DNA of 60,393 nt. Source: CAZGAQ01 sp964523405 (GTDB taxonomy: Bacteria; Planctomycetota; Phycisphaerae; UBA1845; Fen-1342). The notes under the pieces are model-generated. The model did no database searches. It had not been told where the DNA came from and was given only the letters and a program-made list of their open reading frames with translations. The stretch spans positions 1 through 60,393 of the forward strand of contig CAZGAQ010000033.1 of NCBI GenBank assembly GCA_964523405.1, given 5' to 3'. The translations under genes were made by a program, and so were the position numbers. Shown here one piece after another: positions 1 through 7,427 of this stretch; the stretch's first letter is position 1; the number at the start of each line of letters is the position of its first letter.

Positions 1-519
1 AGGATGGCGCGCGTTGGGGCGTGGGGGGAGGGCGGAGCGCTGGAGTGGCGGGTTTGGCGGGGGGAGGAGCGGGTTGAGGCGGGGAATGGTGAATTGCAGT
101 AGCGAAAGAAGGGCGATTTCGCGGACTCGGCTGAGGCGGTTGCGGTGCGGGGTGGCACGGTCGCTTGCCAGGACGGGTTCCGTTGCACTCGCCGACGACG
201 GGGTTGCCGGGGGCGTCGGGTTTGACGGGGGCGTGTCTGAGCGGCCGTGGGGTTGCGCGGATGGTCGGCGGGGGCGACATAGGGTCTGTGCCTACACCCA
301 AACAGGTAGGGTTGCTGTGCCGGAGGCGTGCGTGCTACGCTGTGTGATCGGCGGTCAAGGGCACCACCCAAGACGCGGTATGGGTGGGAGTTTCACCTGT
401 GAGAGCGAGACGAGCATAGCAGACGCGAGGTGCGGGCAAGGGAACTGCGCACCTGTGCGCGGGAGTGCATGCGACGTGGCCAGGCTGGGCGCCCGCAAGT
501 CCTTGGGAGCGTTCTCAAC
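1..519. other. Left-edge noncoding stretch
   Basis: I see no convincing gene here. Open frames exist on both strands but lack a ribosome binding site and have the Arg/Gly/Ala-rich composition typical of chance frames in GC-rich DNA. The stretch probably contains the promoter of the membrane protein gene starting at 520, but no clear -35/-10 pair stands out. A purine-rich GGGAG at 505..509 is the ribosome binding site of that gene. Confidence 0.5.
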
Positions 520-1293
520 ATGCTGATGACGGATGAACTACTGTTTTCGCTTGTCTTTGACAGCATCAAAGCGGCTCTGACCGGCAGCCGTTGGCTGCGC
601 GTCACGTTCTTCACCGCGAGTGCGGTGCTCTTCCTCGGCATCGGGCTGCTGATCGCTGGGGCTTCTCTGGCGTGGGCAGAGCCTTGGAAGCAGGGCGTTC
701 CGGTCGGTCTGATGGCGGTATCAAGCCTTACGATCTTGGGTATTGGTGCCTATCGTCGCGCGGTAGCGAGTACCGCGCGCGAGCGGGTGATTCGAGAAGT
801 AGAAGAGCGTGCGCGGCAGTCTCCGGATGAGCCGCAAGCCGCGTGGGATCTTGCAAGACTCACGCTTGAGAGCTACCTGAGCCGAAACCTGCGCCAGGTT
901 CAGTGGATATTCGGGCTCACGGTTCTCGTGATGCTCGCCGGCTTTGGTATCATCGCGTATGGTATTGCTCAGGTATATCGCTCTCCGGAGACCTTGAAGC
1001 CATCGATAGTCGTTACGACATCGGGCATCTTGGTCGAGTTCATCGCGGCGACACTGCTATTTGTCTATAGGTCAACCATGGAACAGGCGAGGTCGTATGT
1101 AGGCATGCTGGAGAAGATCAACGCCGTGGGGATGTCCATTCAAATTCTCGACAAAATGAAATCGGGGGATACCGACAAGTTCAGAGCACGGCTCGCAATG
1201 CGCCTGCTATCCCTGTATGGGACAGGTGGCGAAGGTCGCCGGGGGCGCGACGCGGTCGCGCGGCGCGGCACCCGCTCGGAAGCGCGGCGCTAA
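520..1293 (+). CDS. TRADD-N-associated four-helix membrane protein
   Basis: A 257-residue membrane protein. ATG at 520 has GGGAG ten bases upstream; a GTG at 430 would only add an unlikely Arg/Cys-rich leader. Hydrophobic segments lie near residues 28-52, 60-78, 127-151 and 164-184. The second half contains LSRNLRQVQWIFGL (120-133), FGIIAYGI and FVYRSTMEQA (181-190), then INAVGMSIQIL (200-210). I recognise this as the TRADD-N-associated two-transmembrane module described in predicted bacterial conflict systems (CyanoTRADDas_TM type). The first two helices and the charged middle helix (81-119) are extra, and no TRADD-N domain is obvious. It is followed after 19 bases by a deoxyribosyltransferase-like gene, so the pair probably forms a membrane sensor or anchor plus soluble effector. 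Codon use is visibly less GC-rich than in the neighbours. Family recognition is from memory of motifs; function is inferred. Confidence 0.8.
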   Translation: MLMTDELLFSLVFDSIKAALTGSRWLRVTFFTASAVLFLGIGLLIAGASLAWAEPWKQGVPVGLMAVSSLTILGIGAYRRAVASTARERVIREVEERARQSPDEPQAAWDLARLTLESYLSRNLRQVQWIFGLTVLVMLAGFGIIAYGIAQVYRSPETLKPSIVVTTSGILVEFIAATLLFVYRSTMEQARSYVGMLEKINAVGMSIQILDKMKSGDTDKFRARLAMRLLSLYGTGGEGRRGRDAVARRGTRSEARR

Positions 1294-1312
1294 CTGCAGG
1301 AGAAGAGCGACG

Positions 1313-2335
1313 ATGGACAAGCGCAGAGCGTGTTTCGTAATCGCCCCGATCGGAGAGCAGGACTCGGATACGCGCAAGCGATCGGATCAGGTGCTGAAGC
1401 ACATCATTCGGCCGGCTGTTGAAGAATGCGGGTACACCGCAGAGCGTGCCGACGAGATGGATAAGCCGGGGATCATCACGAGCCAAGTTATCCAACGCGT
1501 GGTGAACGACCCGCTTGTTGTTGCCGACTTGACTGAGCGGAATCCGAACGTCTTCTACGAACTCGCCATACGCCACGCTATTCGAAAGCCGCTCGTCCAA
1601 CTTATCAAGAAAGGCGAGAGAATACCGTTTGACGTGGCGGGGACGCGGACGATTCAGGTTGACCATCATGACTTGGATAGCGTCGAGTCTGCGAAGAGGG
1701 AGATTATCCAACAAATACGCTCACTCGAGGGCGACTCAGGTGCAGTAGAGACGCCAATATCAGTGTCCCTGGACCTGCAATTGCTTCGGCAAAGTGATAA
1801 GCCGGAGGAACGATCGTTGGCGGACTTGGTGGGTGCGGTCTCGGAACTGCGCTCGGGTGTAGGCAAGGTAGAGACAAAGCTGCCGGTGATGGATGCGGTG
1901 CAGGAAAGCGTGAGAAACCTGGCGGAGCGGATGGACGAGTGTTTGGGGGGGCGTTTGTCGCGTCGGCGACGTCGGTTTCGGTTCCATCCGATGGTGATTG
2001 ACGAGTTGGTGCATATGGCTGGGGGCGAAGTGGGCGACGCGGGCTTAGTGCTGCTCGTTACCGCGAGCTTCTTCCGAGAGGACTTTCCTTGGCTCTATGA
2101 GCTGGGGGTCGAAGGCTATCGGGCAATCAAGAGCGGCGACGCGAAGCGCGGTCGTGGAGCTGTGCGCACATTTCTGCGTGCAGCGGAAGCGACAGTAGGC
2201 GGCCCCATGATGGAAGAATTTGGGCCCCTGGACAAGGAAACACGCATGATGCTCATGGAGCTGCCACATTTTGTGGAGCACTTCGGTCGGCGATTCTGGC
2301 CAGAGTTGAGCGACGACAAGGACGCTTCCGGGTAG
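1313..2335 (+). CDS. Nucleoside 2-deoxyribosyltransferase-like (DRTS/TIR-like fold) protein
   Basis: A 340-residue soluble protein. ATG 1313 has AGGAG at 1298..1302; a longer in-frame start at 1217 would overlap the upstream gene. The N-terminal domain (about 5-150) opens with FVIAPIGEQDS (8-18), then ADLTERNPNVFYELAIRHA (71-89). This is the strand-nucleotide loop and NPNVFYE signature of the deoxyribosyltransferase-like Rossmannoid fold, related to TIR and DRHyd domains. Glu83 sits where the catalytic nucleophile of N-deoxyribosyltransferases lies. Residues 160-230 look helical or coiled-coil with an RRRRR patch near 214-218. The alpha-helical C-terminus (about 225-330) is unfamiliar. With the preceding membrane protein it looks like a two-gene conflict module in which this protein would cleave or modify a nucleotide or NAD-like molecule. 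That activity is an inference; a housekeeping nucleoside salvage role is less likely because of the extra C-terminal domain and partner. Confidence 0.75.
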   Translation: MDKRRACFVIAPIGEQDSDTRKRSDQVLKHIIRPAVEECGYTAERADEMDKPGIITSQVIQRVVNDPLVVADLTERNPNVFYELAIRHAIRKPLVQLIKKGERIPFDVAGTRTIQVDHHDLDSVESAKREIIQQIRSLEGDSGAVETPISVSLDLQLLRQSDKPEERSLADLVGAVSELRSGVGKVETKLPVMDAVQESVRNLAERMDECLGGRLSRRRRRFRFHPMVIDELVHMAGGEVGDAGLVLLVTASFFREDFPWLYELGVEGYRAIKSGDAKRGRGAVRTFLRAAEATVGGPMMEEFGPLDKETRMMLMELPHFVEHFGRRFWPELSDDKDASG

Positions 2336-2650
2336 CGCGCCGTGCGGGTGAGTGAGCCTGGGGGCAGAGATGCGCGGGGCATGCACCAACCCCGAGTTGG
2401 GTTGCCCTATTTGCCCGGCTGCGCCGGGGGAGGCCGCTCAAGCGGCCAGGGGGAGCGGCTGTTGCGGTTGGGTGATCGGGTGGAGCGCGGGGGCCGCGCG
2501 GGTGGCGGAGAAGAACACACAGCTCGCAGAGCAGAGGTATCGGGTGGGGCGGGATTCCCGCCCGGCGCGCGTGCGAAAGGGGATTCGCGCACGAGCGGTA
2601 AAGGAAGACGGCAGGTTGCGGGGTGGCGGAGCGGCGCGAGGGGGAAGGAC

Positions 2651-2715
2651 GCTGGGCTAAGGTCGGGCGCGCGGTCACCCGCGCGTCGCAGGCGAGTGGC
2701 CGACCTTAGCCCAGC
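2651..2715. repeat. Hairpin repeat, GCTGGGCTAAGG family
   Basis: GCTGGGCTAAGGTCGG at 2651..2666 is perfectly complementary to the sequence at 2700..2715, with a 33-base loop, and the right arm is followed by CTACC. A sister element with GCTGGGCTGAAGCCG arms lies at 27893..27957 and also ends in CCTACC. The arms differ between copies but covary so that pairing is kept, which indicates a structured dispersed repeat. Confidence 0.65.
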
Positions 2716-2726
2716 CTACCCGTGCG

Positions 2727-2768
2727 GCAAGGCAGAGCCTTGCAGTACGTCAGGCGCGGAGGTCTGAC
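2727..2768. repeat. Dispersed double-hairpin repeat, copy 1
   Basis: Two adjacent hairpins: GCAAGGCAGAGCCTTGC (2727..2743; 7-bp stem, 3-base loop), a 5-base spacer, then GTCAGGC...GTCTGAC (2749..2768). The first 35 or so bases are identical to 16283..16318. Partial copies of the second hairpin lie near 2834..2858 and 46574..46596. The layout is like REP/BIME elements; no coding role. Confidence 0.7.
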
Positions 2769-2902
2769 GCGACGGCGCGCGGGGGCGTTCGACCCTCTCC
2801 CTGCCCTCCCCCTAGGAGGGGGAGGAATCTCGTCGGGCACGGAGGCCTGACGCTGCGGGATCACAGGCCAAGTGCCTGTGCCACACGTTTCGGGCGGCGC
2901 GA

Positions 2903-3631
2903 CTACACCGCGACGGTGGCGAGGGCGGCGGCGTTCTTGCGGCGGCGGCGGCGCTTCTTGACGATGCCGAGGCGTGGGGCGTGGGGCTGGCGCGGGGCGA
3001 GTTCGGCGGCGGTCGCGAGTACCTTGCGCGGGTTATCGGCGAAGGCGTCGGCGCCGAGTTCCTGCCAGAGGCCGTCGGCGCGATTGAAGATGCCGCCGGT
3101 GACGAGGATGTTCATGGTGGGGCAGACGCCGACCTCGCGGATGCGTTCGATCATGGCGCGGGTGTTGGCGACGGCGTCGGGCTGGGCGCCGAAGATCAGG
3201 AAGACCTGCGGGCGCAACTGGCCGACCATGGCGAGGATTTCGTCGTCGGGGACGCCGCCGCCGACGAAGAAGACTTCCCAGCCGTGGGCCTGAAAGAGGT
3301 CGGCGAGCATCTGGCCGCCGAGCTCCTCGCCCTCGTTGTCGGCGCAGGCGACGAGGATGCGCTGGCCGATGGCGGGGGCGTGGGGGAGGTGGGACTGGAG
3401 CTGGTCGGCGACGGTGCGGTTGATGCGGCAGGCCATGTGCTCGACGGCGCTGTTGATGCGGTCGTCGTTGTAGAGGCGTTCGATCTGCACCATGGCGGGC
3501 CAGATGACGTCGCAGAGCAACTCGTCGGCGGGGTTGCCGGTGCTGACGGCGTCGCGGACCAGGCGGAAGCACTCGGCGCGGCGACCGGCGAGCAGGGGCT
3601 GCATGTAACGGATGAGGAAAGGTTCGGGCAT
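2903..3631 (-). CDS. B12-binding-domain protein (corrinoid sensor-like) without the axial His
   Basis: 242 residues; the start has GGAGG seven bases upstream. Residues 1-85 form the helical cap of MerR/CarH-type cobalamin domains. The cap motif W-x9-EH appears as Tyr54-x9-Glu64-His65. Residues 90-205 are the Rossmann-like B12 domain: RILVACADNEGEELGG, then FFVGGGVPDDEIL and LVTGGIFNRADG. In CarH-like proteins the lower-ligand motif is E-x-H-x2-G; here it reads E100-G-E102-E-L-G105, so the axial His is replaced by Glu. A basic KKRRRRRKN tail follows at about 224-232. The family is normally a light or redox sensor or a methyltransferase corrinoid carrier; there is no fused DNA-binding or catalytic domain. 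The missing His and Trp make classic base-off/His-on binding doubtful; it may bind another tetrapyrrole or act as a scaffold. No operon partner is visible. Confidence 0.8.
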   Translation of the reverse strand: MPEPFLIRYMQPLLAGRRAECFRLVRDAVSTGNPADELLCDVIWPAMVQIERLYNDDRINSAVEHMACRINRTVADQLQSHLPHAPAIGQRILVACADNEGEELGGQMLADLFQAHGWEVFFVGGGVPDDEILAMVGQLRPQVFLIFGAQPDAVANTRAMIERIREVGVCPTMNILVTGGIFNRADGLWQELGADAFADNPRKVLATAAELAPRQPHAPRLGIVKKRRRRRKNAAALATVAV

Positions 3632-4338
3632 AGGACAAGCCTCCGAACTGCGCCTGCCGCCTCAACGTCCACGCCGGGGCAACGACAGACAGGTACTTAA
3701 GCAGCCGGAGCATCCATGCGCCGGTGACCAGTTTTTCAGGAGGGCGGCCGCGAGCGAGAGGCACTTGGCCGCGTGCGTTCGTCGTTGGTATCGGGGGCGG
3801 GAATTCGCGGGATTGAGGGGGCGGACGGCGGTCCAGGGGGGGCTCGTTGAGGCCTGGCCGAATGTTGCGCGAAGTCCGAAAACGGGGTGTCCGCGCGGGG
3901 GCGCGGCGTGGAGCGTTTCTCGGAACGATGCGCGGCGCCAGCAGGATGTTGCGCGGCGCCACGAAATCCTTGCGCGTGACAAAAACGAGTGTAGAAGCTG
4001 CGCGGGGAGGGATTTACTCAGGTGTTTCGGTGGGCTGAGCTCACGATGGGGCGGGGGATGCGGGCGTGTCCGGTGGTCGGGGGCAGATTCCTCGATCGCT
4101 TCGCTCCCTCGGAATGACGGGGGCGCTCCCTTGAGATGACGGGGGCACTCCCTTGAGACGACGGGGGGCGCTCTCTTGAAACGAAGGGGGGGCGCTCGCG
4201 CGGAATGACGGGGGAGTGCTCCCGCGGCATGACGGGTTGGGGACGGCGGCTTGACACCCCTGCTGCAGCGTTTAACGTACGGGGTCCGCCGGCCGGCTGG
4301 GGCCGGCGGTCGTGCGTATATTGGCAGGAACGCTGTTC
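3632..4338. other. Long divergent intergenic region
   Basis: About 700 bases between divergent genes (minus-strand gene starting at 3631, plus-strand gene starting at 4339). No coding frame with a ribosome binding site was found. It contains a G-rich tandem array at 4107..4236, immediately preceded by AGATTCCTCG and CGCTTCGCTCC, a degenerate form of the widespread bacterial interspersed hairpin ending in GGAATGACG. Promoters for both flanking genes should be here, but I could not assign them. Confidence 0.5.
4107..4236. repeat. Degenerate 22-25 bp G-rich tandem repeat
   Basis: About five and a half units of the form TGAGATGACGGGGGCGCTCC. Unit length drifts from 22 to 25 bases through variation in the G-run (5-8 G) and the linker. 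Each unit alternates a G-run and a C-rich segment, so units could pair with one another or form G-rich structures. It lies upstream of 4339. Confidence 0.7.
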
Positions 4339-5463
4339 ATGGGCTACGCCTATACACCCGGGTTGACCGTGGCCGAGCACACGCTGGTGCGCAAGGTGCG
4401 GCGTTTGCCGCTGAAGGGCGCGGTGCTTGTCCAGGTTGGCCAAGAGGTGCAGGCGACGGACGTCGTGGCCCAGACGAGTCTGCCGGGCGAAGCGCGGCCA
4501 GTGAACGTGGTGGCGAAGCTGGGGATCGTGCCCGAGGATTTGCCGGCGGTACTGCTGAAGCAGGAAGGTGAGTCGCTGGCGAAGGGCGAGGTTTTTGCCC
4601 GCACGAAGGGACTGTGCGGGTGGTTTCGCAGCGAGTGCAAGGCACCGATCGCCGGCACGCTGGAATCGGTGTCGGCGGTGACGGGGCAGGTGATCATTCG
4701 CGGCGAGCCGACGCTGCTGCAGAAAACGGCGTATGCCCGCGGGCGGGTCGTCGCCGTTCAGGAAGGGGAGTCGGCTACGGTGGAGATCTCGGGCACGTTT
4801 GTGCAGGGGATTTTCGGGGTGGGCGGGGAGGCGACGGGGCTGCTCGAAGTGGTGGTGGCGTCGCCGGCGGACGAACTGGGGGAGCAGGCGATTCGGCCGG
4901 AACACAAGGGGAAGATCCTGGTGGGGGGGAGCCTGGTGACAGCGGCGGCGGTGCGGAAGGCGATTCAGTGCGGGGTGAAAGGGCTGGTCTGCGGGGGGCT
5001 GAACGACGCGGACTTGCGGGATTTCCTGGGCTATGAGTTGGGCGTGGCGATCACGGGTGAAGAGAATCTGGGGCTCACAATCGTCGTGACCGAGGGATTC
5101 GGGCCGATTCGGATGGCGGACCGGACGTTCGCGTTGCTGAAGAAGCGGGCAGGACTGCTGGCGAGCATCAACGGGGCGACGCAGATCCGGGCGGGCGTGA
5201 TTCGGCCGGAGGTGGTGATTCCGCTGAGTGAGGTGCCGGCGGTGTCGGCGGGGGTAGCGGAAGAGGGTGGGATTCTGCAGGTGGGGACGGCGCTGCGGGC
5301 GATTCGGGAGCCGTACTTCGGGCGGCTGGGGCGGTGTACGGCGCTGCCGGTGGAGCTGGTACGGCTGTCGAGCGAGACGAACGTGCGGGTTTTGGAAGTG
5401 GAATTCGAGGACGGGGCGCGGGCGATTGTTCCGCGGGCGAATGTGGAGCTGATCAAGCAGTAA
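4339..5463 (+). CDS. Uncharacterised barrel-sandwich-hybrid (biotinyl/lipoyl-like) protein
   Basis: 374 residues. ATG 4339 is preceded by AGGAA at 4326..4330, better than the upstream GTG at 4312. Residues 1-130 show two strand-rich segments (YTPGLTVAEHTLVRKVRRLP; RTKGLCGWFRSECKAPIAG) with alternating lysine/valine spacing and VxVGxxV turns. These are typical of the barrel-sandwich hybrid fold seen in biotinyl-lipoyl and RnfC-type proteins. The middle (160-290) has IFGVGGEATG, GKILVGGSLVTAAAVRKAI and GVKGLVCGGL, resembling a Rossmann-like or swivelling domain. The last 40 residues (EVEFEDGARAIVPRANVEL) look like an SH3/KOW-type barrel. Similar proteins exist as conserved hypotheticals in several phyla. 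There is no signal peptide and no lysine swing-arm motif. Function unknown; no operon partner within 120 bases. Confidence 0.7.
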   Translation: MGYAYTPGLTVAEHTLVRKVRRLPLKGAVLVQVGQEVQATDVVAQTSLPGEARPVNVVAKLGIVPEDLPAVLLKQEGESLAKGEVFARTKGLCGWFRSECKAPIAGTLESVSAVTGQVIIRGEPTLLQKTAYARGRVVAVQEGESATVEISGTFVQGIFGVGGEATGLLEVVVASPADELGEQAIRPEHKGKILVGGSLVTAAAVRKAIQCGVKGLVCGGLNDADLRDFLGYELGVAITGEENLGLTIVVTEGFGPIRMADRTFALLKKRAGLLASINGATQIRAGVIRPEVVIPLSEVPAVSAGVAEEGGILQVGTALRAIREPYFGRLGRCTALPVELVRLSSETNVRVLEVEFEDGARAIVPRANVELIKQ

Positions 5464-5585
5464 TTGAGTCTGGTTGAGGTTCAGCCGGGAACGCTTACGG
5501 TCGATTCGAAGTGTTGGCGAGGGACGCGGACGCGGGTAAAGTCCGAAGGCGTGGCGAGCCGCAGGAGCGGCAAGGAGAGATAGCG

Positions 5586-5780
5586 ATGCGTCCGAACTGG
5601 TCGCGATACTACCGGTCGTGCGTGGCGATGTCGTTGGGCGGTGTCACGCTCGGTATTCTACAAGGTTTGAGCATGGTCAATTTCGCCCAGCTCTTCACGG
5701 AGTTCCTGACACAGTGGCTGTCCGTCATCGTGGCAGCGCTGTTCGGGGCGAACCTGAATACGCTGCTGGGGACGGCGTAA
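5586..5780 (+). CDS. Tiny membrane/exported protein (family member A)
   Basis: 64 residues with AGGAGA at 5573..5578, eight bases before the ATG. A hydrophobic stretch (residues 12-30) is followed by an amphipathic or second hydrophobic helix (FLTQWLSVIVAALFGANL, 39-56). The N-terminus M-x-x-NWS-R and the segment LQGLSM match the layout of the tiny lipoprotein at 22193..22384 (M-x-NWS, LNGCSL), but the lipobox Cys is absent here. Related short proteins lie at 58730..58900 and 58921..59124. Function unknown. It sits 73 bases upstream of tig. Confidence 0.65.
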   Translation: MRPNWSRYYRSCVAMSLGGVTLGILQGLSMVNFAQLFTEFLTQWLSVIVAALFGANLNTLLGTA

Positions 5781-5853
5781 CCGGTTGCGGGGCCAGGGAC
5801 GTTGTTAGTGGTGCGTGGGCCGGCGAGCTCACCCCGAGCAAACGGAGATCATC

Positions 5854-7311
5854 ATGACAGTACCCGGCGCCACGAGCGCGATGGACACCCCGGAAATGTG
5901 GGAAAAGGCGCAGGAGGAGTCCGCGCGGCTGCTGGAAGAGCTCAAGAAGCAGGTTCAGGCGGACGTGAAGGACATTGGCGTGCTCCGGAAGGAGATGCGC
6001 GTCACGGTGCCGGCCAAGGTCATTGCGGACCACATGGAGCACAACTATGCGGAGTTGATGCACGATGCGTTCGTGCCGGGCTTCCGCAAGGGACACGCAC
6101 CACGGCGGCTGATTGAGAAGCGCTTCGGGGCGGACGTGCGGGAATCCTTGACGACGGCGATTGTGGGGCAGTCGTTCTACGCGGCGGCGGAGAACCACAA
6201 GCTGGAAGTGCTGGGCGATCCGCTGTTCCGGATGGACTCGGACGGCGGGGTGAAGCTGGTGGACTTCGGCGAGGTGTCGGCGCAGCTCAAGCTGCCGGAG
6301 CAGGGCGACTTCACCTACACGTGCGAGCTGGAGCTCAAGCCGACGTTCGAGCTGCCCGAGTTGAAGGGGATCGAGATCAAGGCGCCGAAGATCGAAGTGA
6401 CGGAGGCGATGGTCGACGAGCAGATTCTGCGCAAGCGCAAGCTGCGTGGGCACTTCGAGCCGATCAGCGCGGCCGCGGAGAAGGACGACCAGGTCATTGC
6501 GGACGTGGTGCTGACGGTGGATGGGGCGGAGGTGAAGCGGGAAGAGAACATCACGCTAGGCGTGCGGCCGACGCGGCTGGACGGCGTGACGCTGATGACG
6601 CTGGACCAGGTGCTGGCGGGGGCGAAGTCGGGCGAGACCCGGCAGACCGACGCGGAGATCCCGGAGGATTACGAGCGGGCGGATCTGCGCGGCAAGAAGG
6701 GCCAGTTCACGTTCAAGATTCACGAGATCAAGCGGCTGGTGCCGGAGCCGGTGGCCGAGTTCATGAAGGCCTGGGGCTTCGAGACGGAGAAGGAGCTGCG
6801 GGACGACTTTCGGGCGCAGATCGAGTCCGAGCGGGACCAGCTCATGGAGCGGGCGCGCAAGGCGCAGATGGAAGACTACCTGCTCCAGAGCGTGGCGATC
6901 GACCTGCCGCAGGACTTCTCGACGCGGCAGACGGATCGGGCGGTGGTGCGACGGGTGATCGAGTTGCAGCGGCGCGGCGTGCCGATGAGCGACATCGAAG
7001 CGCGGATCGACGAGTTGCGGACGAGCGCCACGCAGCAGGTGGCGAACGAGCTGAAGCTGGGCTTCATCCTCGAGAAGGTTGCGGAGAAGCTCGAGGTCAG
7101 CGTGACCGATGAAGAAGTGAATACGGAAATCGCGCGGATGGCGCAGTTGTACAACCGCCGGTTCGACCGGGTGCGGGACGACCTGCAGAACCGCGGGTTG
7201 CTCGAGCATCTGGTCGAGCAGATTCGGCAGAACAAGACGATCGACCTGCTGCTGGCGGACGCGAAGACCGTGGACGCGCCGGCGGAGAAGGCGAGCGGTA
7301 AGGCGAAGTGA
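5854..7311 (+). CDS. tig: Trigger factor, ribosome-associated chaperone and PPIase
   Basis: 485 residues, somewhat longer than the usual 430-450. ATG 5854 has GGAG at 5844..5847. The N-terminal ribosome-binding domain carries the signature VPGFRKGHAP at about residues 74-83, which docks on ribosomal protein L23. A PPIase (FKBP-like) domain follows at roughly 165-255 (DQVIADVVLTVDG; RADLRGKKGQFTFKIHEIK). The rest is the helical C-terminal cradle (260-450), with an additional Lys/Ala-rich tail. It binds nascent chains at the ribosomal exit tunnel. It is followed by two clpP genes in the same direction, the classical tig-clpP arrangement, here without clpX. Confidence 0.95.
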   Translation: MTVPGATSAMDTPEMWEKAQEESARLLEELKKQVQADVKDIGVLRKEMRVTVPAKVIADHMEHNYAELMHDAFVPGFRKGHAPRRLIEKRFGADVRESLTTAIVGQSFYAAAENHKLEVLGDPLFRMDSDGGVKLVDFGEVSAQLKLPEQGDFTYTCELELKPTFELPELKGIEIKAPKIEVTEAMVDEQILRKRKLRGHFEPISAAAEKDDQVIADVVLTVDGAEVKREENITLGVRPTRLDGVTLMTLDQVLAGAKSGETRQTDAEIPEDYERADLRGKKGQFTFKIHEIKRLVPEPVAEFMKAWGFETEKELRDDFRAQIESERDQLMERARKAQMEDYLLQSVAIDLPQDFSTRQTDRAVVRRVIELQRRGVPMSDIEARIDELRTSATQQVANELKLGFILEKVAEKLEVSVTDEEVNTEIARMAQLYNRRFDRVRDDLQNRGLLEHLVEQIRQNKTIDLLLADAKTVDAPAEKASGKAK

Positions 7312-7427
7312 AGCGCAGGCAGCGATGAGTCCGGTCGCCGGCGCCGGCGGTCGGCACACGCGTGCGGGTCCGCGGGGCCCGGCGCCGGGTGGTGCGGGAA
7401 GGCGCCGCGGCGCGAAAAGGAGACGGC

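Larger units (their letters stand above)
2336..2902. other. Repeat-rich noncoding interval
   Basis: No gene is supported. The interval is packed with short inverted repeats: a 16-bp arm pair at 2651..2666/2700..2715, a double hairpin at 2727..2768, a C-run/G-run palindrome around 2808..2831 (CTCCCCCT against AGGGGGAG) and a second degenerate GGCACGGAGGCC hairpin near 2834..2858. Several have relatives elsewhere in the window (near 16283, 27893 and 46573). Transcripts entering from 2335 and from the minus-strand gene ending at 2903 would converge here. Confidence 0.6.

Noticed and set aside
2981..3700. 239-residue plus-strand frame opposite the B12-domain gene
   Set aside because: Gly/Ala/Asp-rich composition is the mirror of a GC-rich gene; no ribosome site; the minus-strand frame carries clear domain motifs.
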